Shown: positions 37,184-45,673 of the stretch, piece by piece
Numbering within the stretch: the first letter of the stretch is position 1
Layout: each line of letters opens with the position of its first letter
From: Acanthopleuribacter pedis
GTDB lineage: Bacteria; Acidobacteriota; Holophagae; Acanthopleuribacterales; Acanthopleuribacteraceae
Length of the DNA stretch: 64,000 nt
NCBI RefSeq assembly: GCF_017377855.1
Contig: NZ_JAFREP010000005.1
Span: 372,001 to 436,000 of the forward strand
Direction of reading: 5' to 3'
Position numbers and translations under genes: made by a program
Notes under the pieces: generated by a model
What the model was told of the DNA's origin: nothing
The model's database searches: none
Seen by the model: the letters and a program-made list of their open reading frames with translations, nothing else

Positions 37184-37271
37184 GGTATTTTTTGGGCAGG
37201 GTAGACGGGGATCTTAATCCGGCCTGGTTCCTACCAAACCGGATCTTGGCTCATTCTTAGCAAACCGGGAA

Positions 37272-39215
37272 TTAAATCAGGTGGACGTCGGTTTTTACTT
37301 CGACCAGCGCCGGACCTTTGTGGTCGAGGGCCCGTTGAATGGCGTCGTCCAGTTGATCTTTGGTCGTTACTTGGATACCGAACGCGCCGCAGTTTTCCGC
37401 GAATTGGGCGAAGTTGGGGTTAACCAGCGAGGTTTGCCACACGTCGAGGTCGTCGGCGCGTTGTTCCTTGGAGATTTTGCCCAGTTCGTTGTTGTTCAGC
37501 AGGATGTGGGTGATGTCCATGTTGTACTTAACCGCGGTGAGGATCTCGGCCAAATATTGCCCGAAACCGCCGTCGCCGCTAACGCAAATGGTTTTGCGCT
37601 CCGGGGCCGCGCAGTGGGCGCCGATGGCGGCCGGGTACCCAAACCCAATGGAACCCAGGTAACCCGACATCAGCACGGACTGACGGCGGCACTCGAAGTA
37701 ACGGCCGAACGAATAGGTATTGTTGCCGACGTCGCACGCAATCACCGCGTCTTCCGGGATCAGCCGGGTCATGGCCTCAAATACCGACGCCGAATTGACG
37801 CCGTTGCCGCGATCATCGGCGAGACGGCGCCGCTTTTCCTCGCGCCAAATGCTCCAGCGTTGTTTGACTTCTTGGCGCTGATCTTCCGATTGGCCGGCCG
37901 CGACCTGTTCGATCAGGTGCCGTGCGACCACCCCGATTTCACCCCAAACCGGGAGTTCGACCTTGTGGAACTTGCCCAGCGCCATGGGATCGAAATCCAC
38001 CTGGATGATGGGTTTTTTGGGGGTGATGCCGGTGTGGTTGGAAAACGAGGCGCCGAAGACGAGCAGCAGGTCGCATTCGTTCATAAACCAGCTTGCCACG
38101 GGGGTACCGGAGCGGCCCAGTACCCCGCAGCCCAAGGGGTGGCTGTCGGAAATTTGGCCCTTGGCTTTGAAGGTGGTTACCACCGGCGCATTGAGTTTTT
38201 CCGCGAGTTGCGTGATCGTGTCCATGTTAAAGCGCGCGCCGTGGCCGACGATGATCACGGGCCGTTTGGCGGCCTGAACTTTTTCGACGGCGGCCTGCAA
38301 GGCATCCGCCGGGGGTGTGATCTGCAATTCGGTTATGCGACCTTGCGGGCCGGAGGCCGGCCGTTCCCCTGCGGGTAATTCCTGGACCTCGTTGGGGAGG
38401 ATCAGATGGGCGACGTCGCGTTTAAGCAGGGCGTTTTTGAGGGCGAGGTTCATGAGTTCGGCGGGTTTTGAGGTGTGAAGCACGGTTTGCGACCAGGCAG
38501 CGACGCCGCGGAAGGCGGTCGAGAGGTCCACTTCCTGGAAGGCGCCCGGTCCCAAAACCTGGGTATCGACCTGGCCGGTGAGGGCGAGTACGGGGGCGCG
38601 GTCAACCTTGGCGTCCCAGAGGCCGGTCAACAGGTTGGTGGCGCCGGGGCCGGCGATGGCGAAACAGGCGGCGGGTTTACCGGTGAGTTTGGCGTAGGCG
38701 GAGGCGGCGAAGGCGGCGGCGCCCTCGTGGCGGATACCGATGAAGGTGAGTTTGCCGGCTTCCTCGGCCTCGCGCATGGCGTCGGCAAAACCGAGATTGG
38801 AGTGACCGACCATACCGAAGACATGGCGCACGCCCCAGTTGGTCATGGTTTCGACCATGACGTCAGAGACGGTGCGGACGCGGGGCGCCTCGGGTTCGAG
38901 GCCGACATAAACGCCGTCCTCGCGGATCTCGGTGGTGAAGACGGCCACGCCGTCTTCGAAGCCGCCGGGCGGTTTGCCGGTGTGGGGGCAGTAATCCCAG
39001 CCGTGCCAGGGACAGCGTAGCCAGCCTTTTTCAATCGAACCTTCGCCGAGCGGGCCGCCTTGGTGGGGGCAGCGGTTTTCCAGTGCCGTGTATTTTCCTT
39101 GGTAATGGGTCATGGCCAGGCTGGTGTGGCCGGCCGTCACGGTTTTGACGCGACCTTCCGGTAATTCATCGAGATCGAGTACTTTACTCCATACGAGCTG
39201 AGACGAATCAGACAT
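37272..39215 (-). CDS. Rieske domain fused to ThDP-dependent decarboxylase/oxidase-like enzyme
   Basis: A 647-residue fusion. Residues 1-110 form a Rieske [2Fe-2S] domain with ligands Cys49, His51 (CPH) and Cys68, His71 (CPWH). Residues 118-647 form a three-part thiamine-diphosphate enzyme of the acetolactate synthase / pyruvate oxidase / benzoylformate decarboxylase superfamily. The activating glutamate is Glu164 (RHEGAAAF) and the cofactor signature is GDG (547-549) to NNN (574-576). ATG 39215 is preceded by AGAGGA. The gene lies 72 bases downstream of, and in line with, another Rieske fusion, so the two are probably cotranscribed. The substrate cannot be deduced. The Rieske domain could supply or accept electrons in an oxidative decarboxylation, or could be structural. 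The key residues of both domains are present. Confidence 0.85.
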   Translation of the reverse strand: MSDSSQLVWSKVLDLDELPEGRVKTVTAGHTSLAMTHYQGKYTALENRCPHQGGPLGEGSIEKGWLRCPWHGWDYCPHTGKPPGGFEDGVAVFTTEIREDGVYVGLEPEAPRVRTVSDVMVETMTNWGVRHVFGMVGHSNLGFADAMREAEEAGKLTFIGIRHEGAAAFAASAYAKLTGKPAACFAIAGPGATNLLTGLWDAKVDRAPVLALTGQVDTQVLGPGAFQEVDLSTAFRGVAAWSQTVLHTSKPAELMNLALKNALLKRDVAHLILPNEVQELPAGERPASGPQGRITELQITPPADALQAAVEKVQAAKRPVIIVGHGARFNMDTITQLAEKLNAPVVTTFKAKGQISDSHPLGCGVLGRSGTPVASWFMNECDLLLVFGASFSNHTGITPKKPIIQVDFDPMALGKFHKVELPVWGEIGVVARHLIEQVAAGQSEDQRQEVKQRWSIWREEKRRRLADDRGNGVNSASVFEAMTRLIPEDAVIACDVGNNTYSFGRYFECRRQSVLMSGYLGSIGFGYPAAIGAHCAAPERKTICVSGDGGFGQYLAEILTAVKYNMDITHILLNNNELGKISKEQRADDLDVWQTSLVNPNFAQFAENCGAFGIQVTTKDQLDDAIQRALDHKGPALVEVKTDVHLI

Positions 39216-39287
39216 GGGGGTCCTCTTTTTGGGAAGCGGCGACCGGCCCCGCGGCCGGCCGGAACAATAGGCGTTCGGGGAGAAACG

Positions 39288-40901
39288 TTAGAGCGGAACC
39301 ACGCCGCCGTAGGCGACGCCGGTCAGGTAGGCGACGTCGCGTTTCCAGGTGGTTAAATCCCGCTGGTTGAACTGGTTGAAGTGATCGTGGCCGCAGGCGC
39401 GTGCCAACACCTTCATCAGTTCGACGGAGGAATCAAAGAAACGGGCCAGGCGTTTGGCGGCAATGGCGACTTCCAGCCGGGCACGCAGGTTTTCCTTCTG
39501 GGTGGCGATGCCGACGGGACAGTTGTTGGTATGGCAGGCACGCATGCCGAGGCAGCCAATGGCCTGCAGGGCGGCGTTGGAAACGGCGATGCCGTCGGCA
39601 CCGAGCGCCAGTGCTTTGACGAAATCGGCGGGAGTGCGTAAGCCGCCGGTGACGATGAGGGTCACGTCGCTGTTGCCGGAGCTGTCCAGAAAACGACGAG
39701 CACGGGCCAGGGCCGGCATGGTGGGAACAGAAATGTGGTCGCGGAAAATGAGGGGAGCGGCGCCGGTACCGCCACCGCGACCGTCGAGGATGACGTAATC
39801 GCAGCCGACTTCCAGCGCGGCTTCGAGATCGCGTTCTACATGCTGGGCAGAGAGCTTGTAACCGATGGGAATGCCGCCGGTACGTTCCTTGACCTGATCG
39901 GCGAATTCACGAATTTGCGAGAGCTGAGTCCACTCGGGAAAACGGGCGGGCGAAATGGCGGGCTGACCTTCTTTCAAACCGCGAACTTGGGCAATTTTGC
40001 CTTTGACCTTTTCGCCCGGCAAATGGCCGCCGGTCCCGGTTTTGGCGCCTTGACCGCCTTTGAAGTGAAAGGCCTGCACTTTTTCCAAAAGGTCCCACTG
40101 GAAGCCGAAGCGCGCGGAGGCCAGTTCGTAGAAGTAGCGGCTATTTTCGGCTTGTTCCTCGGGCAACATGCCGCCTTCGCCGGAGCAGATCCCGGTGCCG
40201 GCCAGTTCCGCGCCGCGGGCCAGAGCGACCTTGGATTCCTCGGATAAAGCGCCGAAACTCATGTCGGAAACAAAGATGGGGATGTTCAGCGTGAGCGGTT
40301 TTTTGGCGCGGGGGCCGATCACCAAATCGGTGCCGACGGGGTTGTCGTCCAGCAGAGGCATGCGATGGAGCTGGGCGGTAAGCACTTGCAGATCGTCCCA
40401 GCCGGGTAACGCGCGGCGGTCGACACCCATGGCGGATGAGGGACCGTGGTGACCCCACTTGGACAAACCGTTTTCGGCCAATTCGCGGATTAACCCGACG
40501 TGGGGTTCCTCCGGTGCGCCGTGGTGGTCCTGGAAATGTCCTTGGTAGGCTTCGTGGTTGTAGGGTTGTGGGTTCTTGACGGCCCAAGCTTTGATTTCGT
40601 CCTCGTCGACCCAGACGGCGTCGTCCTCAATCCAGTGGGTGAACTTGTTCAAAACCTCGTGGTTGTTGTATTCGCTGACGCCGGTATCGTAACGGTAATC
40701 CCAATCGTGCAAACCACAGATCAAATTGTGGCCGTCGATGTGGCCGTCGGCGAGCAGGGCGCCGCGGTGCAGGCAGCGGCCGTAGAGGACAGAGAGCTGA
40801 TCGTCGTAACGAACCAAGACAAGGTCAACGTCGGCGACCAAAGCATGGGCGGGCTGACGATCCGCTAAGTCGGCAAGCGGCATCACGTTAACTTTTTTCA
40901 T
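39288..40901 (-). CDS. Rieske domain fused to FMN-dependent glutamate-synthase-type domain
   Basis: 537 residues. The start is placed at ATG 40901 because CAGGAG lies 8 bases upstream; an in-frame extension to 41018 has no family similarity. Residues 1-105 are a Rieske domain (Cys43, His45, Cys62, His65). Residues about 130-537 match the synthase domain of glutamate synthase, an FMN-binding TIM barrel with KGGQGAKTG.GG near 281-292, DGRGGGTGAAP near 373-383 and the 3Fe-4S motif Cys450-x5-Cys456-x4-Cys461 (CPVG). The amidotransferase domain of classical GltB is missing, as in stand-alone FMN-binding glutamate synthase family proteins. It heads a probable two-gene operon with the Rieske-ThDP enzyme. 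Glutamate synthesis is possible, but an unrelated redox reaction on another substrate is equally plausible. Confidence 0.85.
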   Translation of the reverse strand: MKKVNVMPLADLADRQPAHALVADVDLVLVRYDDQLSVLYGRCLHRGALLADGHIDGHNLICGLHDWDYRYDTGVSEYNNHEVLNKFTHWIEDDAVWVDEDEIKAWAVKNPQPYNHEAYQGHFQDHHGAPEEPHVGLIRELAENGLSKWGHHGPSSAMGVDRRALPGWDDLQVLTAQLHRMPLLDDNPVGTDLVIGPRAKKPLTLNIPIFVSDMSFGALSEESKVALARGAELAGTGICSGEGGMLPEEQAENSRYFYELASARFGFQWDLLEKVQAFHFKGGQGAKTGTGGHLPGEKVKGKIAQVRGLKEGQPAISPARFPEWTQLSQIREFADQVKERTGGIPIGYKLSAQHVERDLEAALEVGCDYVILDGRGGGTGAAPLIFRDHISVPTMPALARARRFLDSSGNSDVTLIVTGGLRTPADFVKALALGADGIAVSNAALQAIGCLGMRACHTNNCPVGIATQKENLRARLEVAIAAKRLARFFDSSVELMKVLARACGHDHFNQFNQRDLTTWKRDVAYLTGVAYGGVVPL

Positions 40902-41294
40902 GTGGGGGTCTCCTGATAGGGTGGGTGTCCATGGATGAAAACAATTCAGGGGTGGTAACGATTCCCAAGCGTTGCCGCAAAACGGCCGAATGTTTTTTTC
41001 AGCCGAGTCTCGTTCCAACCAAACGAGATACGCTGTTTGCTTTTAGGCAAAAGCGTTTTTGGGCCGAAAAGTATGAGAAAGGCTTGGGTTTTTGTACAAG
41101 GTGGTAACCCGGTTATCATACCATTCTCAGGCCATGAAACATATGAATGGCAAAAGGGAACGATGGTGGTTTTGTTCTTGTGGCGCGGTTTTAATGGGTG
41201 GGTGGCTTGCCGGTTTTTTGCCCAAAATACGCGTTTCCTATTAGCGGCTGCGTGAGGAAAAACCAACAGTCGGTCGATGTTTTGGAGCCTTATC
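40902..41294. other. Intergenic region, divergent promoters
   Basis: About 390 bases between the - strand Rieske operon and a + strand hypothetical gene. No gene was recognised. TAACCCGGTTA at 41105-41115 is a small odd-centred palindrome that could be an operator, but the support is weak. Confidence 0.4.
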
Positions 41295-41834
41295 ATGCAT
41301 ATTGAAATACAAACCAAAAACACGGAGGTGGTTACCTGGTTTAGCGGTCATACTTGGTCCCCGAGACCCTTTGGGGAATATTTCTTCGGGCCGGATCCCA
41401 ATACGGAACTGTTGGGCTATTTTTCCGAAATTCATGTCAATACCGGAGGCAGACCTTTTCGGCGTTGGATGGTCAGGCATGCATTGGATGAAACCGAAAA
41501 ACTTGCGGATTATGGAAAGGGTGTTTTCTTCATTCAAGATGATGAAGAGCGGGTGCATCCTTTCCAGTTTTGGGGTGTTCGCCACGAGCTGCGTGCCGAG
41601 TGTGGTTTCCCGCTTTCATCCCTTACCGGAGACAAAGAATGTGCGCTTTCGATTGGTGGCGAAAAGTGGTCTGGATTGAGTGTTTCCGACGCTCGCTACT
41701 TTATGACCCCGGAATTACTGATTTACCTTGGTGAAGAAGCCCACGATGTCATCAAAGCTCTTTGCCTGGTGAGTTCTTATGAAGTCCAAATTACGATCCC
41801 GCGGGAAGAACAACTGAATGGGAACCTTTTCTAA
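41295..41834 (+). CDS. Hypothetical protein, 179 residues
   Basis: I do not recognise a family. ATG 41295 is preferred over an in-frame ATG at 41277 because TTGGAGCC lies directly upstream of it. The protein is soluble, acidic and rich in aromatic residues, with no signal peptide or membrane segment. The gene is clearly less GC-rich than the enzymes on either side and is followed 95 bases later by another small lower-GC gene in the same direction. That pattern fits transferred accessory genes, for example an immunity or small effector-associated protein, but nothing in the sequence proves this. Confidence 0.6.
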   Translation: MHIEIQTKNTEVVTWFSGHTWSPRPFGEYFFGPDPNTELLGYFSEIHVNTGGRPFRRWMVRHALDETEKLADYGKGVFFIQDDEERVHPFQFWGVRHELRAECGFPLSSLTGDKECALSIGGEKWSGLSVSDARYFMTPELLIYLGEEAHDVIKALCLVSSYEVQITIPREEQLNGNLF

Positions 41835-41929
41835 ATGAACAAATCGTCTCGTGTCTATTCCACGGTAGAACTTTTGGTGAGAATTGATGGTTGATCTTCT
41901 GTGTCGGTATGTTGATGTTGAGGTTGGAA

Positions 41930-42211
41930 ATGGCTGGCGATCCTTTGGATGAAATTATTCGGTTCCATGGTGAAGGTCTGCTAACGGACCGAGAAGTGGT
42001 GTTGAAAATACAGCTCGCTTTTCCATTGGATGCGCGGCAAGCACCTTTGTTTTGGGAACGCGTGCCCGAATGGATGAAAGAAGCGGTGGTTACTTATTTT
42101 GCGTTCGACGGGGAGCAATCCGATCTTTTTCATTGGCGTGTAGCGAGAAACATTCAAAAAGAGGCGGATATCAAGGCGTGGCTAGTCAAAGAAGGGTATT
42201 TGCTTCAGTAA
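41930..42211 (+). CDS. Hypothetical protein, 93 residues
   Basis: A small acidic cytoplasmic protein of unknown family, beginning MAGDPLDEIIRFHGEGLL. ATG 41930 is chosen because GAGG lies about 8 bases upstream; upstream TTG/ATG codons in frame lack a site. It is predicted mostly alpha-helical, and a conserved-looking WMKEAVVTYFAFDG segment sits in the second half. It follows the 179-residue hypothetical gene and ends 10 bases from the convergent fructosamine kinase gene. Its base composition resembles its upstream neighbour, not the enzymes nearby. Confidence 0.5.
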   Translation: MAGDPLDEIIRFHGEGLLTDREVVLKIQLAFPLDARQAPLFWERVPEWMKEAVVTYFAFDGEQSDLFHWRVARNIQKEADIKAWLVKEGYLLQ

Positions 42212-42220
42212 ACGCTTGGG

Positions 42221-43309
42221 TTAACAGCCGGAGTTCAATTCGGTGATCATGTTTTGGGCTTGGCACGCGTAACCGCCGCCGAACAACAAGGCGTGGTTGA
42301 GGATGTGGTACAGGTTGTAAAGCGTGCGCCGTCGAGGGTAGCCGGGTGCGATGGGTAAGACCTCGCGGTAGCCCTCGAAAAAGGCCGGGCCGAAGCCGCC
42401 GAAGAGTTCGCTCATGGCCAGGTCGACCTCGCCGTCGCCGCGGTAGGCCGCGCAATCAAAGATAATCGGGGTACCGTCGCGGAGGAAGCCCGCGTTGCCC
42501 GTCCAAAGGTCACCGTGCACCAGGGAAACCCGCGGCTGGTGATCGCCGAATCGGTGCGCTAGTTGGTCGAGGAGGGAAGTCGCGCCACGAAAGGTGACAC
42601 CCCTTCGTTCCAGGGCATCGAACATCGGGGCCAAGCGTTGCTCGCGGTAGAAAACCCACCAATCGGTGTGTTCACGGTTTGCTTGCGGGGTGGTGCCGAT
42701 GTAGTTGTCGCGGGAAGCGCCGAAGGATTCGCCGCTTGGAGAGCCGAAAGATCCGCCGCTTGGAGCGCCGAAAGATTCGCCGCTTGGAGCGCCGAAGGAT
42801 TCGCCGCTTGGAGCGCCGAAGGATTCGCCGCTTGGAGCGCCGAAGGATTCGCCGCTTGGAGCGCCGAAGGATTCGCCGCTTGGAGCGCCGAAAGATTCGC
42901 CGCTTGGAGCGCCGAAAGATTCGCCGCTTGGAGCGCCGACGCGGTTGCCGACGGGCGCGGCGTGGAGACGGGCTAAATCGGCGCCGAGTCGACGTGGATC
43001 GCCGCGTCCCTGCATATCGCACCAGTTCAGGATCAAATAGGCACCGTCGGGGGTGGCGCCGTGGGCAATGGTATGCGGGACGGTGATGGTGTTGGTGACG
43101 GCGATGGCTTGAAGGCCCTCGGCCTCGGCGGCGAACATGTCCGCTGAGGCGGCGTCGTTGGTTTTGACAAAATAGCGCCGCGATCCCTGGCTGAAACACC
43201 AGCCGCGATGAATACAACCGCCGCTCACCGGTGTTACCCTCGGGGCGTCGAACGGTTCGCCGGTTTCAGCCGTGATGCGTTCCGCGACGGCCTGCGTTAA
43301 GGGATTCAC
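42221..43309 (-). CDS. Fructosamine kinase family protein with internal 8-residue repeat expansion
   Basis: Phosphorylates sugar adducts on amines (fructosamine/ribulosamine) so that they break down, a protein-deglycation repair reaction, if the family function holds. The start is placed at GTG 43309, 8 bases beyond the stop of the DJ-1-like gene with GGGTAGGG upstream; the open frame beyond it overlaps that gene and is not homologous. Key features are GGCIHRGW near 30, Lys49 (YFVKT), DNYIGTTPQ at 201-209, HGDLWTGN with Asp267, and FDCAAYRGDGEVDLA. Residues 125-196 are nine tandem copies of GAPSGESF, directly before DNYIG, making the protein 362 residues where about 290 is usual. All catalytic motifs survive, so the enzyme is probably active with an extended loop. 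Confidence 0.85.
   Translation of the reverse strand: MNPLTQAVAERITAETGEPFDAPRVTPVSGGCIHRGWCFSQGSRRYFVKTNDAASADMFAAEAEGLQAIAVTNTITVPHTIAHGATPDGAYLILNWCDMQGRGDPRRLGADLARLHAAPVGNRVGAPSGESFGAPSGESFGAPSGESFGAPSGESFGAPSGESFGAPSGESFGAPSGESFGAPSGGSFGSPSGESFGASRDNYIGTTPQANREHTDWWVFYREQRLAPMFDALERRGVTFRGATSLLDQLAHRFGDHQPRVSLVHGDLWTGNAGFLRDGTPIIFDCAAYRGDGEVDLAMSELFGGFGPAFFEGYREVLPIAPGYPRRRTLYNLYHILNHALLFGGGYACQAQNMITELNSGC
42722..42937 (-). repeat. In-frame 24-bp minisatellite, nine units
   Basis: Nine consecutive 24-base units (+ strand form CGCCGAAGGATTCGCCGCTT plus GGAG) encode GAPSGESF. Seven units are identical in protein; the two next to DNYIG read GAPSGGSF and GSPSGESF. Because the unit is a multiple of three, copy-number change keeps the frame. 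The flanking coding sequence GESFGASRDNYIG resembles a unit, so the array probably grew by slippage from the native motif. Confidence 0.95.
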
Positions 43310-43317
43310 GGCCGACC

Positions 43318-43920
43318 CTACCCGGCGAGGCCGTGCGGTTTCCAGTCGTACTCCAGGTAACGCGCTACATCCAGCGCAAAAGCGGAACCCAGCTTCTTCT
43401 GAAGAAAGTACAGCGACATATCGATACCGGCCGAAACCCCGGCGGCGGTGATGATTTTGCCGTTGTCGGTGACGCGCGCGTCTTCCACCACGGTATTGGT
43501 TCCCGCCAGCGTGCGCAACTTCTCGAAATCGGTGTGGTGGGTGGTTAAGCGGTCGCCGTCGGCCAGCTTGGTTTTGGCAAGGAACAAGGCGCCGTTGCAC
43601 ACGCTCATCACATGGTCGGCGTCTTGGCCGCGGCTGCTGATCCAATCTAAAAACGGGGGGTTTTCCAGCTCGCGGTAAACACCACGGCCGCCTGGTAACA
43701 GTAGGATCTCGGGGTAAGGTGCCTCATCCCAAAGAAAATCGGGGTGAACCAGCAACCCGTTGAAGGTGCGCACGGGGGCGCGGTCGGCGATGGTCACGGG
43801 CGCGGCCACCGCGCGGGGGTCGATGCGGTGGGCGACGGAAAACACTTCGAGCGGGCCGGCAAAATCAAGGAGTTCAACATCCTCAAACAACAACACGCCG
43901 ATGCGGGGGATTTCGGTCAT
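43318..43920 (-). CDS. DJ-1/PfpI superfamily protein
   Basis: A 200-residue glutamine-amidotransferase-fold protein. The nucleophile elbow is SVCNGALFLA with Cys108, and the acidic partner lies near the N-terminus (EDVELLDFAGP, 13-23). The layout is closest to the isonitrile hydratase / GlxA N-terminal-type branch, not the PfpI protease branch. GAGG lies 6 bases before ATG 43920. It sits between an M28 peptidase and a fructosamine kinase in one orientation, with 8 bases to the kinase, so cotranscription is very likely. Some DJ-1 relatives handle glycation adducts or glyoxals, which would suit the neighbour, but that activity is debated and this branch has other known reactions. Confidence 0.82.
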   Translation of the reverse strand: MTEIPRIGVLLFEDVELLDFAGPLEVFSVAHRIDPRAVAAPVTIADRAPVRTFNGLLVHPDFLWDEAPYPEILLLPGGRGVYRELENPPFLDWISSRGQDADHVMSVCNGALFLAKTKLADGDRLTTHHTDFEKLRTLAGTNTVVEDARVTDNGKIITAAGVSAGIDMSLYFLQKKLGSAFALDVARYLEYDWKPHGLAG

Positions 43921-44007
43921 GGCATACCTCTATCGGGGAACGGGGTTGGTGTGGTGGGTTAGCACGGGATGGAACGGGCGGATTCAAGGGGGAACCCGCC
44001 GTTTGGG

Positions 44008-45414
44008 TTAAGGTGAACCGGCGGTGACCGGGATGCGGCCGAATCCGTCGGGTGACTCCGCCGCCAAGAAGGCAAACACGGCATAGGCCGCGACGTTTTG
44101 CGCCATTTTCTTGGGATCAATCTTGTCAAAAGTATCGTCGGCGGTGTGGTGAAAGTCAAAATAATCTGTACCGTCTTGCAACAAGCTGACAACCGGCACA
44201 CCCATCATGCGGAACGGGGTCATGTCCGGGCCGCCGAATGCTCGGTTAGAGCCGCGAGCGATACCTAATGGTTCCAAGGCTTTGTGGATTGCGTCGGCAA
44301 CGGGCAGATAGGCTTCATCGATGCGGGTATCGAAACGCCAGATCACATCGGCGCCAAAATCGGACTCAACCCCGATGATCATGTTTTGCAGTTTATCCTG
44401 GTGCGTGGTCACGTAATGGCGCGAACCCTCGAGCCCGCTTTCCTCGTTGGCGAACAGAATCACACGGACGGTGCGCTTGGGGCGCACCCCGGCCTCGGCG
44501 ATCAGTTTTGCGGCGGCCATGGTGATGGCGACCCCGGCCCCGTCGTCAAGCGCGCCGGTACCCAGGTCCCAGGAATCCAGGTGGGCGCTAATGATGACGG
44601 CTTCGTCCGGTAACGCGCTGCCTTTGATTTCACCGACGACGTTGGCGGACATGACGGTTCCCAACAATTTACAGTCGAGTTTCATTTTGATGCGCACGGG
44701 TTTGCCGCGTTCCAACTGAGCCTGGACCATGTCGGCGTCGGGATTGGAAATGGCGCCCGCGGGGATGCGTTTCACGTCTTCCTCGTAGCGCATGACCCCG
44801 GTGTGCGCGAAGCGGTGGCTGTCGGTACCGATGGAGCGAATGACAACGCCGACGGCGCCCAGTTTGGCGGCTTCGGCGGCACCCGCTGCCCGGCCGGGTA
44901 CGGTTTTCCCGTAGGTGTTCCCGTCGCGGGATTTCTCTGTGCGGTGGTTGATAAACACGATTTTGCCGCGCACATCTTCCGCTTTGGACTTTTTGAGCGT
45001 GGCCAGGTCCGGGACCATAAAGACCTCGGCCTCCAGACCCTCGGGCGGGGTGCCGATGGAGTGGCCCAGCGCGGTAATGTGCAGCACCTGGGGATAGGGG
45101 GCGGTGATCCAAGCGTGTTCGGGACCGCGCACCCAATGGGTGACGGGCACGGGTTCGGCGGCCACGTGGTCAAACCCCATTTCGCGGAACTTCTTTTCGG
45201 CCCATGCGACGGCCAGTTTGTCGGCGGGCGTGCCGGCCATGCGGGGGCCGACTTCCACGGTGAGCGATTCAACCAGGCTGTAGGCGCGGGTGTCTTTCAA
45301 ACCCAATTCGCGAAGTTTGGCAGCGTGGTCCAAGGTCTTTTGGCTAAAAGGGCCGTCGGCGGCGAGGTGTATCGCGGCGGTGAAGCAGGTCAAAACAGCA
45401 AAAAGCAAGCGCAT
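44008..45414 (-). CDS. Secreted M28-family zinc peptidase
   Basis: 468 residues. ATG 45414 is chosen for the CTGGAG site 7 bases upstream and the signal peptide that follows (MRLLFAVLTCFTAAIHLAA). A PA-domain-like insert lies near 120-250. The M28 dinuclear zinc core comprises His278 and Asp290 in SAHLDSWDLGTGALDDGAG, the general-base glutamate in NEESGLEGS, the ESDFGAD segment and FDFHHTADDTFDKID. Such enzymes are amino- or carboxypeptidases acting in the periplasm or outside the cell. It is the first gene of a probable operon with the DJ-1-like and fructosamine kinase genes (87 bases to the next start). The exact specificity is unknown. Confidence 0.88.
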   Translation of the reverse strand: MRLLFAVLTCFTAAIHLAADGPFSQKTLDHAAKLRELGLKDTRAYSLVESLTVEVGPRMAGTPADKLAVAWAEKKFREMGFDHVAAEPVPVTHWVRGPEHAWITAPYPQVLHITALGHSIGTPPEGLEAEVFMVPDLATLKKSKAEDVRGKIVFINHRTEKSRDGNTYGKTVPGRAAGAAEAAKLGAVGVVIRSIGTDSHRFAHTGVMRYEEDVKRIPAGAISNPDADMVQAQLERGKPVRIKMKLDCKLLGTVMSANVVGEIKGSALPDEAVIISAHLDSWDLGTGALDDGAGVAITMAAAKLIAEAGVRPKRTVRVILFANEESGLEGSRHYVTTHQDKLQNMIIGVESDFGADVIWRFDTRIDEAYLPVADAIHKALEPLGIARGSNRAFGGPDMTPFRMMGVPVVSLLQDGTDYFDFHHTADDTFDKIDPKKMAQNVAAYAVFAFLAAESPDGFGRIPVTAGSP

Positions 45415-45673
45415 GAGGTACTCCAGGATAATTCGCGCCGGCTCGGGGACACACAACCGAAAGAACGAGAAACCCGATTGAGAGCTGGGTGTAACCCACT
45501 GACAAATATCGGCGCGGCGCATTCTATGATGGGTTTCATCATACACGAGATTGGGGTGACTCGGCGTGTTCAAACGGGCGGTGAACCATCAATCGGGAGA
45601 TCGACCTTGTCGGTTTGGCGTGCTTTGGCGGCTTGGGTTAGACTGGGCTGTCACTTGTTTACAGGAGTTTTTT

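Larger units (their letters stand above)
36431..37271. other. Gene-free interval between transposase and ThDP enzyme gene
   Basis: Of these 841 bases, 36554-37183 are the tandem array. The rest is AT-rich flank (36431-36553) and a short stretch with an imperfect hairpin at 37217-37244 (ATCCGG...CCGGAT with inner TGGT/ACCA). That hairpin lacks a T run on the - strand, so its role as a terminator for the ThDP gene is doubtful. Confidence 0.5.

Noticed and set aside
37281..39020. Long + strand frames opposite the Rieske-ThDP gene
   Set aside because: The - strand encodes intact Rieske and ThDP motifs; the + strand frames are shadows.
40902..41018. 39-codon N-terminal extension of the Rieske-glutamate synthase gene
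   Set aside because: ATG 40901 has a proper ribosome site and starts the Rieske domain; the extension lacks homology and site.
42672..43217. Other open frames through the 24-bp repeats on both strands
   Set aside because: A repeat unit divisible by three keeps all frames open; only the kinase frame has homology.
43310..43645. Arginine-rich N-terminal extension of the fructosamine kinase
   Set aside because: It lies entirely within the DJ-1-like gene in another frame. GTG 43309 fits the family start.
45415..45673. Search for a cobalamin riboswitch upstream of cobQ
   Set aside because: No B12 box or GGTG..AATCC-type core was found; only a minor ATGATG/CATCAT hairpin at 45526-45542.
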